A program made the translations under genes and the position numbers. A stretch of 64,000 nt of DNA from Tardiphaga sp052076105 (GTDB taxonomy: Bacteria > Pseudomonadota > Alphaproteobacteria > Rhizobiales > Xanthobacteraceae): NCBI RefSeq assembly GCF_052076105.1, contig NZ_CP197245.1:4712001-4776000 (forward strand), read 5' to 3'. Under the pieces are notes generated by a model that saw only the letters and a program-made list of their open reading frames with translations, was not told the DNA's origin and ran no database searches. Of the stretch, positions 51,126 to 58,961 are shown piece after piece (position 1 is the first letter of the stretch; each line of letters begins with the position of its first letter).

Positions 51126-53069
51126 ATGTACAACGATTCTCTGTTCAATGCGTTCGCTAGAAGTTACGAGGCTAGAAGTGAGACGGACATGTCGATGTCC
51201 GAGTATCTGGAATCCTGCAGAGGAGACCCGATGCGATATGCGAACGCGGCGGAACGCCTCCTAGCGGCGATCGGCGAACCTCAAATGATAGACACGGCCA
51301 AGGATCCACGCCTTGGCCGTATTTTTTTGAATCGTACCATCCGTAGCTATCCAGCCTTTGCCGGCTTTCACGGCATGGAAGATACGATCGAACGCATCGT
51401 CGCCTTCTTCCGTCATGCGGCGCAGGGCCTCGAAGAGCGCAAGCAGATTCTCTATCTGCTCGGCCCGGTCGGCGGCGGCAAATCATCGCTTGCCGAGCGC
51501 CTCAAGGCCTTGATGGAAGTCCACCCCATCTATGTGTTAAAAGCCGGCGACGAACTCTCTCCGGTTTATGAAAGTCCGCTCAGCCTGTTCGATCCGGACA
51601 CGCTCGGCCCGATGATCGAAGAGAAATACGGCATTCCTCGCCGGCGGCTTACGGGCCTTATGAGTCCGTGGTGCTACAAGCGGCTCGAAGCTTTCGGCGG
51701 CGACATCTCGCAGTTCCGCGTCGCCCGCATCCAGCCGTCACGACTACGCCAGATCGCCATCGCCAAGACCGAACCCGGCGACGAGAACAACCAGGACATT
51801 TCCTCGCTGGTCGGCAAGGTGGATATCCGCAAGCTCGAAATCTTCGCCCAGAACGATCCCGACGCTTACAGCTATTCCGGCGGCCTCAACCGCTCCAATC
51901 AGGGCGTGCTTGAATTCGTTGAAATGTTCAAGGCGCCGATCAAGATGCTGCATCCGCTGCTGACGGCGACGCAGGAAGGCAACTATATCGGAACCGAAAA
52001 TATCGGCGCGATTCCGTTCACTGGCGTGATTCTCGCCCACTCCAACGAGTCCGAGTGGCAGAGTTTCAAGGCCAACAAGAACAATGAAGCCTTCATCGAT
52101 CGTATCTGCGTCATCAAGGTGCCGTATTGCCTGCGCGTCACCGAAGAACAGAAGATCTATGAGAAGCTCATTCAGGGCTCCGAACTCGCCACCGCACCTT
52201 GCGCACCGGCGACGCTGGAAACCCTTGCGCGCTTCTCCGTAATGTCGCGGCTTCGCAAGCACGAAAACTCCACCACCTTCGCCAAGATGCGGGTCTATGA
52301 CGGCGAAAGCCTGAAAGAGTCGGATCCGAAGGCCCGCAGCGTTCAGGAATACAAGGACGCCGCCGGTGTTGATGAAGGCATGGACGGTGCCTCGACGCGC
52401 TTCGCGTTCAAGGTCCTGGCCGCAACCTACAATCACGACACGTCGGAGATTGGGGCCGATCCCGTGCACCTGATGTATACGCTGGAGCAGGCGATCCGCA
52501 GGGAGCAGATGCCTGATGAAGTCGAGAAACGTTATCTCGAATTCATCAAGGCCGAGCTGGTGCCGCGTTATGCGGAGTTCATCGGTCACGAAATCCAGAA
52601 AGCCTATCTGGAATCATATTCAGACTACGGGCAGAACCTGTTCGATCGTTACGTCGACTATGCCGATGCCTGGATCGAGGATCAGGACTTCAAGGATCCT
52701 GACACCGGACAGTTGCTCGATCGCGAATTGCTCAATCAGGAGCTGAGCAAGATCGAAAAACCGGCCGGAATCGCCAACCCGAAGGACTTCCGCAACGAAG
52801 TCGTGAAGTTCTCGCTTCGCTCGCGGGCACAGAATGGTGGAAAGAATCCGACCTGGACGAGTTATGAGAAGATCAGGGAAGTCATTGAAAAGCGCATCTT
52901 CTCTCAAGTTGAAGATCTGCTTCCGGTGATCTCCTTCGGATCGAAGAAGGACGGCGAGACCGAGAAGAAGCATGACGACTTCGTCGCGCGGATGGTCGAT
53001 CGCGGCTACACCGAGCGCCAGGTTCGTCGTCTCGTCGAATGGTACATGCGCGTGAAACAGGCCGGCTGA
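51126..53069 (+). CDS. prkA: PrkA-type serine protein kinase (YeaG)
   Basis: A 647-residue protein aligning end to end with E. coli YeaG. An AAA-type domain has Walker A GPVGGGKSS near residue 118 and AHSNESEW near 308. The C-terminal region EKKHDDFVARMVDRGYTERQVRRLVEWYMRVK is the kinase-like end. PrkA proteins phosphorylate proteins on Ser/Thr and are induced by starvation and stationary phase. The gene is followed by yeaH-like (19 bases) and spoVR-like genes. Anomaly: codons 57-68 (DTAKDPRLGRIF) encode a perfect terminator-like hairpin with a T7 tract. Confidence 0.93.
   Translation: MYNDSLFNAFARSYEARSETDMSMSEYLESCRGDPMRYANAAERLLAAIGEPQMIDTAKDPRLGRIFLNRTIRSYPAFAGFHGMEDTIERIVAFFRHAAQGLEERKQILYLLGPVGGGKSSLAERLKALMEVHPIYVLKAGDELSPVYESPLSLFDPDTLGPMIEEKYGIPRRRLTGLMSPWCYKRLEAFGGDISQFRVARIQPSRLRQIAIAKTEPGDENNQDISSLVGKVDIRKLEIFAQNDPDAYSYSGGLNRSNQGVLEFVEMFKAPIKMLHPLLTATQEGNYIGTENIGAIPFTGVILAHSNESEWQSFKANKNNEAFIDRICVIKVPYCLRVTEEQKIYEKLIQGSELATAPCAPATLETLARFSVMSRLRKHENSTTFAKMRVYDGESLKESDPKARSVQEYKDAAGVDEGMDGASTRFAFKVLAATYNHDTSEIGADPVHLMYTLEQAIRREQMPDEVEKRYLEFIKAELVPRYAEFIGHEIQKAYLESYSDYGQNLFDRYVDYADAWIEDQDFKDPDTGQLLDRELLNQELSKIEKPAGIANPKDFRNEVVKFSLRSRAQNGGKNPTWTSYEKIREVIEKRIFSQVEDLLPVISFGSKKDGETEKKHDDFVARMVDRGYTERQVRRLVEWYMRVKQAG
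51294..51328 (+). terminator. Terminator-shaped hairpin inside prkA
   Basis: ACGGCCAAGG (51294-51303) pairs without mismatch with CCTTGGCCGT (51311-51320); the 7-base loop is ATCCACG. One A is followed by TTTTTTT (51322-51328). Structure and tract meet the intrinsic terminator pattern, yet lie in an open coding frame about 170 bases past the start codon. Whether it terminates is not known; it could attenuate the operon when translation lags. Confidence 0.6.
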
Positions 53070-53088
53070 CGCAAGGAGCCAACATAAC

Positions 53089-54366
53089 GTGGCCATGCAT
53101 ATCGTCGATAGACGCCTGAACCCGAGCAGCAAGAGTCTTGAGAACCGCCAGCGGTTCTTGCGGCGCGCGAAAGCTCTGGTTCAGGGAGCCGTCAAGAAAG
53201 CCTCCCAGGACCGCGACATTAAAGACGTCCTGGAAGGCGGGGAAGTCTCCATCCCGCTGGACGGGATGAACGAACCCCGCTTTCATCGTGAAGGCGGAGT
53301 TCGCGATCGGGTATTACCCGGCAACGTAAAGTTCGTGGAAGGTGATTATCTTCAGCGACCGCAATCGAAGAGCGGCAGATCGAACGATGCCGGTGAAGGC
53401 GATGGCGAGGATGCGTTCCGGTTTGTGCTCAGCCGGGATGAGTTCGTCGACATTTTCCTCGACGACCTGGAATTGCCGGATCTCTCCAAGCGCAAGCTGG
53501 CTGAAGTCGAAAACGAAGGCCTGCGGCGCGCCGGTTATACGACGTCGGGGTCGCCTGCCAATATCTCGGTCAGCCGCACCGTGCGCTTGGCCATGGCGCG
53601 ACGGGTTGCACTGCAGCGACCGCGACCAGAAGCCATTGCGCAGCTGGAAGCAGAACTGGAGCATTGTGGTGACGAGGCTCGCCCAGAGTTGCTGGCAGAA
53701 ATCGAGCGGCTGAAATCCAAGATGCGGCGGATTCCTTTCATCGATCCCATCGATATCCGCTTTCGCCGCTTCGAGACCATGCCGAAGCCGGTGGCACAGG
53801 CTGTCATGTTCTGCCTGATGGACGTTTCCGGTTCGATGTCCGAGCACATGAAGGATCTCGCCAAACGGTTCTACATGCTGCTCTACGTCTTCCTGACGCG
53901 TCGATATCGCAAGGTCGAGATCGTCTTCATCCGTCACACCGACCGCGCCGAGGAGGTCGACGAACAAACCTTCTTCCACGGCCCTGCGTCGGGCGGCACG
54001 CTGGTCTCCAGCGCACTGCAGGCCATGCATGAGATCGTGCAGTCACGCTATCGCCCCGCCGACTGGAATATCTATGCCGCACAGGCCTCGGACGGCGACA
54101 ACTCCTATGCCGACGGTGATCTCTCCGGCCGTCTGCTCAAGGACATGATTCTGCCGGTGACGCAGTTCTTCGCCTATCTGGAAGTGGGCGAAGCCGGTAG
54201 TCACCCGTTCGAGATGTCTGAATCCTCGCTGTGGACGCTGTATCAGCGACTGCGCGCAGAAGGCGCACCGCTGTCGATGCGCAAGGTCAACGACCGCAGC
54301 GAGATTTTTCCGGTGTTCCACGACCTGTTTCAGCGTCGCCAGGCCAAGGAGAAGGTGGCTCCATGA
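53089..54366 (+). CDS. yeaH: YeaH/YhbH (DUF444) family protein
   Basis: A 425-residue protein, GTG start with AAGGAG about 10 bases upstream; an ATG two codons later is an alternative. It opens AMHIVDRRLNPSSKSLENRQRFLRRAK, as in E. coli YeaH. In the C-terminal half a von Willebrand A-like domain has the metal-site motif MFCLMDVSGSMSEHMKDLAKRF. The next metal-site Thr lies in SGGTLVSSAL, and Asp in QASDGDNSYAD. The function is unknown, but it is always near prkA and spoVR. Its stop overlaps the spoVR start (ATGA). Confidence 0.92.
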   Translation: MAMHIVDRRLNPSSKSLENRQRFLRRAKALVQGAVKKASQDRDIKDVLEGGEVSIPLDGMNEPRFHREGGVRDRVLPGNVKFVEGDYLQRPQSKSGRSNDAGEGDGEDAFRFVLSRDEFVDIFLDDLELPDLSKRKLAEVENEGLRRAGYTTSGSPANISVSRTVRLAMARRVALQRPRPEAIAQLEAELEHCGDEARPELLAEIERLKSKMRRIPFIDPIDIRFRRFETMPKPVAQAVMFCLMDVSGSMSEHMKDLAKRFYMLLYVFLTRRYRKVEIVFIRHTDRAEEVDEQTFFHGPASGGTLVSSALQAMHEIVQSRYRPADWNIYAAQASDGDNSYADGDLSGRLLKDMILPVTQFFAYLEVGEAGSHPFEMSESSLWTLYQRLRAEGAPLSMRKVNDRSEIFPVFHDLFQRRQAKEKVAP

Positions 54367-55898
54367 CAGACCGTCTCTACGAAGGCGCCGACTGGGACTT
54401 CCCCACACTCCAGCGTATCCACGATGCCTGCGAGGAGATCGCCGAAAAGGAGCTCGGCCTCAACGTTTATCCGAACCAGATCGAAGTCATCACCGCCGAA
54501 CAGATGCTGGACGCTTACTCGTCGGTCGGCATGCCGCTCTATTACAAGCACTGGTCGTTCGGCAAACAATTCGCCCATCAGGAAGCCTCCTATCGCAAGG
54601 GCCTGATGGGTCTCGCCTATGAGATCGTGATCAACTCGTCGCCGTGCATTTCCTACCTGATGGAGGAAAACACCGCGACGATGCAGACGCTGGTGATTGC
54701 CCACGCCGCTTTCGGCCATAATCACTTCTTCAAGAACAACTATTTGTTCAAGCAGTGGACCGACGCCGACGGCATTCTCGACTATCTCGATTTCGCCAAG
54801 GGCTATGTGGCACAGTGCGAGGAAAGACATGGCCGGGCAGCGGTGGAGCAGACACTCGACGCCGCACACGCGCTGATGTCGCACGGCGTCGATCGCTATC
54901 CCGGCAAGAAATCACTGGATTTGCGAGCCGAGGAAAAGCGCGCACGAGAACGCCGTACCCATAAAGAGGCTGCGTTCAACGACCTGTGGCGCACTGTGCC
55001 GACCGGCCCAAGCAAGAGCGCGTCGGCGCTCAGCACCGAACGGCGTCGGGCCTTGCTCGGCCTGCCGCAGGAAAATCTTTTGTATTTCCTGGAGAAGTCC
55101 GCACCGCGCCTGAAGACCTGGCAGCGCGAACTCATCCGCATTGTTCGCCACATTTCGCAGTATTTCTATCCGCAGGGCCAGACCAAGGTCATGAACGAAG
55201 GCACGGCGACTTACGTGCACTATCGCATCATGAACCGGCTGCATCAGAACGGGCAGATTACCGACGGCAACTTTCTCGAATTCCTGCAGTCGCACACCAA
55301 TGTCGTATTCCAGCCGAATTACGACGACCGGCGCTTTTCGGGCTTTAACCCCTATGCGCTCGGTTTCGCCATGATGCAGGACATCGAGAAGATCGTCACC
55401 GATCCGACCGACGAAGACCGCGCCTGGTTCCCCGATATCGCCGGCAAAGGCGATGCCATGGCAGTGCTACGTGATATCTGGGCGAACTACCGCGACGAGA
55501 GTTTCATCAGCCAGTTCCTGAGCCCGCGACTGATGCGCCACATGCGGATGTTCCACCTGCATGACGATCCGGCCGTCTCGGAAGGCATCCGCGTCGACGC
55601 CATCCATGACGAGCGAGGTTATCGCCGGGTCCGCCGTGCCTTGGCGCGGCAATATGACGTCGGCCTGATCGACGCGAATATCGAAGTGGTGGATGTCGAT
55701 CTCGCCGGCGACCGCCGGCTGATGCTCCGTCACGCCGTACTCAACGGTGCCCTGCTCAATGAGCCCGACGCCAAGCGAGTACTGCAGCATCTCGCCGATC
55801 TCTGGAGCTACGACGTCTCGCTTGCCGAGGTCGATACCTCCGGCCTGGTGCTCAAGGAACACGTCGCCCATCCTCGCGTGATGGCCGCGGCCGCCTGA
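54363..55898 (+). CDS. SpoVR-family protein (YcgB)
   Basis: A 511-residue protein typical of SpoVR/YcgB: LYEGADWDFPTLQRIHDACEEIAEKELGLNVYPNQIEVITAEQML, PLYYKHWSFGKQF, HAAFGHNHFFKNNYLF, KVMNEGTATYVHYRIMNRLHQ and FLSPRLMRHMRMF. In Bacillus SpoVR takes part in spore cortex formation; in Gram-negative bacteria its role is unknown, though it moves with PrkA and YeaH in starvation operons. The start at 54363 overlaps the yeaH stop; upstream in-frame codons are inside yeaH. Confidence 0.92.
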   Translation: MTDRLYEGADWDFPTLQRIHDACEEIAEKELGLNVYPNQIEVITAEQMLDAYSSVGMPLYYKHWSFGKQFAHQEASYRKGLMGLAYEIVINSSPCISYLMEENTATMQTLVIAHAAFGHNHFFKNNYLFKQWTDADGILDYLDFAKGYVAQCEERHGRAAVEQTLDAAHALMSHGVDRYPGKKSLDLRAEEKRARERRTHKEAAFNDLWRTVPTGPSKSASALSTERRRALLGLPQENLLYFLEKSAPRLKTWQRELIRIVRHISQYFYPQGQTKVMNEGTATYVHYRIMNRLHQNGQITDGNFLEFLQSHTNVVFQPNYDDRRFSGFNPYALGFAMMQDIEKIVTDPTDEDRAWFPDIAGKGDAMAVLRDIWANYRDESFISQFLSPRLMRHMRMFHLHDDPAVSEGIRVDAIHDERGYRRVRRALARQYDVGLIDANIEVVDVDLAGDRRLMLRHAVLNGALLNEPDAKRVLQHLADLWSYDVSLAEVDTSGLVLKEHVAHPRVMAAAA

Positions 55899-55976
55899 TC
55901 GATCCCTGTTCATATTCTCCCGTAAACTTCCCCTGCCCGGCTTTTCGCCGGGTAGGGACTTTCGTTCGGAAGAAAT

Positions 55977-55998
55977 ATAGGGTAGGGGGCTATCCTAT
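55977..55998. promoter_or_regulatory. DmeR operator overlapping ribosome binding site and start codon
   Basis: ATAGGGTAG, a GGGG centre, then CTATCCTAT: a dyad with one mismatch, 22 bases long. It ends on the second base of the dmeR ATG (55997), and its G-tract doubles as the ribosome binding site. The G-rich core flanked by A/T dyads is the type bound by RcnR/DmeR/FrmR regulators. Confidence 0.75.
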
Positions 55999-56272
55999 GT
56001 CACATCTCACGACCAACAAGACCAAGCTGCTCGCCCGGGTCCGTCGGCTCACCGGCCAAATGGCCGCCATTGAGAAGGCCATCACCGAAGACGCCGGCTG
56101 TGCCACGATCCTGCATCAGGTCGCAGGCGTGCGAGGTTCCGTGAGCGGGCTGATGGATGAACTGATCGAGGACCATGTCCGCGAGCATGTCGCCCATCCC
56201 GGTCTCAACGCCGACGCTCGTGCGGCCGGCGCCGAAGAACTCATCGCCGCCATCCGGCGCTACGCGAAATAA
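55997..56272 (+). CDS. dmeR: DmeR, Ni/Co-sensing repressor of the RcnR/CsoR family
   Basis: A 91-residue all-helical protein of the CsoR/RcnR family. The RcnR metal ligands are all in place: His3 (MSHL), Cys35 (DAGCATILHQ), His60 and His64 (LIEDHVREHVAHP). It lies 11 bases before dmeF, so it is expected to repress both genes until Ni(II) or Co(II) binds. The dyad at 55977-55998 is the likely operator. The related Rhizobium leguminosarum pair dmeR-dmeF responds to Ni and Co. Confidence 0.9.
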   Translation: MSHLTTNKTKLLARVRRLTGQMAAIEKAITEDAGCATILHQVAGVRGSVSGLMDELIEDHVREHVAHPGLNADARAAGAEELIAAIRRYAK

Positions 56273-56283
56273 GGACCGGCAGC

Positions 56284-57225
56284 ATGCGCACCCACGCCGA
56301 GATCGACACCCTGTCCCACGAGCACATGTTTCTGGGCGACAATCATGACGAGAACACCCGCCGCACGCTGTGGGTGGTCGTCCTTACGGCGCTGATGATG
56401 GTCGGCGAGATCGTTGCCGGCACGGTCTTCAACTCGATGGCCCTGCTGGCCGACGGTTTCCACATGGCGACCCATGCCATGGCGCTCGCCATTGCTGCGG
56501 GCGCCTATGCCTATGCACGCCGCAACGCACATAACCGCCGCTTTACTTTCGGCACGGGCAAGGTCGGCGATCTCGCCGGCTTTGCCTCCGCATTGGTGCT
56601 AGCGATCATTGCCATCGGCATCGCCGTCGAATCCGTGCAGCGGCTGCTCAATCCATCCACCGTCGCCTTCGGGGAAGCCACGGTGATTGCCGTCATCGGT
56701 TTGATCGTGAATATCGCCAGCGCGTTTTTGCTGAGCGGCGGGCATCATCACCATGGCCACGATCATCATGGACATCACGCTCACGGCCATGACCACGACC
56801 ATCACCACGGCGCGCATCATCGCGACAACAATATGCGTTCCGCCTTCATGCATGTGCTGGCCGATGCACTGACCTCGGTGCTGGCCATCGCCGCGCTGCT
56901 AGCCGGCCGCTACCTTAACTGGGTCTGGCTCGATCCTGTGATGGGCATCGTCGGCGGCATCGTCATCGCCTCCTGGGCGTGGAATCTGCTGCGCGACACG
57001 GCGGCCGTGTTGCTCGACACGTCAGATCCGCATCTCGAACAGGAAATCCGCGACGAGGTCGAGCGCCCCGGCGATGCCCGCATCTTCGACCTCCACGTCT
57101 GGCGCGTCGGCCCCGGTGCGCATGCCGCGATCGTCGGCTTTGCCGGCGGAGCGAGCACAGAGACGGTGCGGCAGCGCCTCACAGCCGTACATGAATTGCA
57201 GCACGTGACTGTGGAAGCGCGCTAG
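56284..57225 (+). CDS. dmeF: DmeF, Co/Ni cation diffusion facilitator
   Basis: A 313-residue CDF protein. It has six hydrophobic segments with the metal-site motifs LLADGFHMATHAMAL (TM2) and HVLADALTSVLAIAALL (TM5). A His-rich cytoplasmic loop lies between TM4 and TM5 (about 158-185, with more than 18 His in GGHHHHGHDHHGHHAHGHD and onward). A C-terminal cytoplasmic domain follows. The His loop and the N-terminal HEHMFLGDNHDENTRRT segment match DmeF, which exports Co(II) and Ni(II). Co-transcribed with dmeR. Confidence 0.92.
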   Translation: MRTHAEIDTLSHEHMFLGDNHDENTRRTLWVVVLTALMMVGEIVAGTVFNSMALLADGFHMATHAMALAIAAGAYAYARRNAHNRRFTFGTGKVGDLAGFASALVLAIIAIGIAVESVQRLLNPSTVAFGEATVIAVIGLIVNIASAFLLSGGHHHHGHDHHGHHAHGHDHDHHHGAHHRDNNMRSAFMHVLADALTSVLAIAALLAGRYLNWVWLDPVMGIVGGIVIASWAWNLLRDTAAVLLDTSDPHLEQEIRDEVERPGDARIFDLHVWRVGPGAHAAIVGFAGGASTETVRQRLTAVHELQHVTVEAR

Positions 57226-57362
57226 CCGGACGCAGATCTCCCGCGTTACGAGCCATGCGGCGAGGCGGGTTGGCATTCGTCGCGTGGCTGATTAACCTGA
57301 CGTCATCATCGCCAGCCAAATGGCGGCGCGCGCCGACCACGGCGCGCAAAAAAACGTCTGGG

Positions 57363-58961
57363 ATGGACATGCAAGGACAAATCGCGCCGGACACATCAAC
57401 GCCGGCCACACGCCATGAAATTCTCTACGGCGAACGCGTCGTCACCTGTTTCTCCGATCGCCCGCCGACCCTCGACGCCATGCTGCGCGCCGCAGTCGCG
57501 CGGAAGCCCGATGGCGTTGCGTTGGTGCTCGGCGAAAAACGAGTCACTTATGCGGAGCTCGATCGCGTCGCGGAGAATGTCGCCCGCAATCTGATTGCCG
57601 CCGGCTTCAAGAAAGGCGAGCGCATCGCGATGCTGCTCGGCAACTGCCTGGAATTCATCTTCTGCGCCCTCGGTGCCGGCCGCGCCGGCATGATCGTCGT
57701 CCCGCTTAATACGCGGCAGCGCGCCCCCGAGATCGACTATGTGTTGCAGCAGTGCGGGGCTTCGGCGCTCGTCTATGATGCCGACTGCGAGACCAACCTG
57801 CCCGCACCGCGTGCGGACTTGCGCAGGCAATGGGTCGTCGGCAGCGGACGTGCGCCATCCTTTGCGGAGTTGATGAAGGATGCGCCGGTCGCTGCTCTGC
57901 CCGAGCTGACTCAGGAGGACACCGCCCATCTGCTCTATACCTCGGGCACGACGGGCAATCCGAAAGGGGCGATGCTTACCCATGCAAGCATCATCCATTC
58001 GCTGCTGAACTTCCAGCACGGCTATGGCCTGCATGACGATGACGTCACCATGCTGGCGGTGCCAGCATCGCATGTCACCGGCCTCGTGGCGCTGATCCTC
58101 GCGACCATCAATGTCGCCGGCACCACCGTGATCCTGCCAGCCTTCAAGGCGCCGGAATTTCTCGCCGCCGCGACGCGCGAACGCATGACCTACACGCTGA
58201 TGGTGCCGGCAATGTATAATCTCTGCTTGCTGCAGCCGGATTTCGATCGCCACGATCTGTCGTCCTGGCGTATCGCCGGCTTCGGCGGGGCGCCGATGCC
58301 GGAAGCGACCATCACGCGCCTGGCACAGGCGCTGCCGAACCTCAATCTCTGCAATGCCTATGGCTCGACGGAAACCTCATCACCCGCGACAATGTTTCCG
58401 CCCGGCTCGCCCGTCAGCAAGATCAATTCGGTCGGGCGCCCTGTGATCGGCGCGCATATCGTGGTCGCCGATGACAACGGCCGCGAGGTGCCGGCCGGCC
58501 AGGACGGCGAATTGCTGATAGCTGGCGCGATGGTCGTGCCGGGCTATTGGGACAATCCGGATGCGACGCGCACCGGCTTCGTCGGCGGCTACTGGCGCTC
58601 CGGCGATATCGGCCGCATGGATGCGGACGGCTATGTCTATGTGGTCGACCGCAAGAAGGACATGATCAATCGCGCCGGCTTCAAGATCTACTGTACCGAG
58701 GTCGAAAACGTGATGTCACATCATCCCGCCATCGTCGAAAGCGCCGTGGTGGGCAAGCCCGATCCGGTGCTCGGCGAGCGCGTCCACGCCTTCGCCTATA
58801 GCCCAGATGGCGGCGATGAGGCCGATATCCGCAAATACTGCGCGGAGCGGCTGTCCGATTACAAGGTGCCGGACAGCATCACCTTCCTGAAGGAGCCGCT
58901 ACCGCGCAACGCCAACGGCAAGATCCTCAAGACCGAGCTACGCAGGATGATGGCGAGCTGA
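57363..58961 (+). CDS. Class I adenylate-forming acyl-CoA ligase
   Basis: A 532-residue enzyme. Motifs: LLYTSGTTGNPKGAMLTHASI near 180, CNAYGSTETSSPATMFPPGSP near 330, GYWRSGDIGRMDADGYVYVVDRKKDMINRAGFKIYCTEVENVM near 410-450, and the catalytic Lys in PRNANGKILKTELRRM at the end. It forms an acyl adenylate and then a CoA ester; the acid is not predicted. The ATG at 57363 is chosen since the first conserved residues follow it; an upstream in-frame start (57255) adds a basic stretch of no family likeness. The ribosome binding site is weak (TGGG). It abuts the convergent gamma-glutamyltransferase gene with no spacer. Confidence 0.88.
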   Translation: MDMQGQIAPDTSTPATRHEILYGERVVTCFSDRPPTLDAMLRAAVARKPDGVALVLGEKRVTYAELDRVAENVARNLIAAGFKKGERIAMLLGNCLEFIFCALGAGRAGMIVVPLNTRQRAPEIDYVLQQCGASALVYDADCETNLPAPRADLRRQWVVGSGRAPSFAELMKDAPVAALPELTQEDTAHLLYTSGTTGNPKGAMLTHASIIHSLLNFQHGYGLHDDDVTMLAVPASHVTGLVALILATINVAGTTVILPAFKAPEFLAAATRERMTYTLMVPAMYNLCLLQPDFDRHDLSSWRIAGFGGAPMPEATITRLAQALPNLNLCNAYGSTETSSPATMFPPGSPVSKINSVGRPVIGAHIVVADDNGREVPAGQDGELLIAGAMVVPGYWDNPDATRTGFVGGYWRSGDIGRMDADGYVYVVDRKKDMINRAGFKIYCTEVENVMSHHPAIVESAVVGKPDPVLGERVHAFAYSPDGGDEADIRKYCAERLSDYKVPDSITFLKEPLPRNANGKILKTELRRMMAS

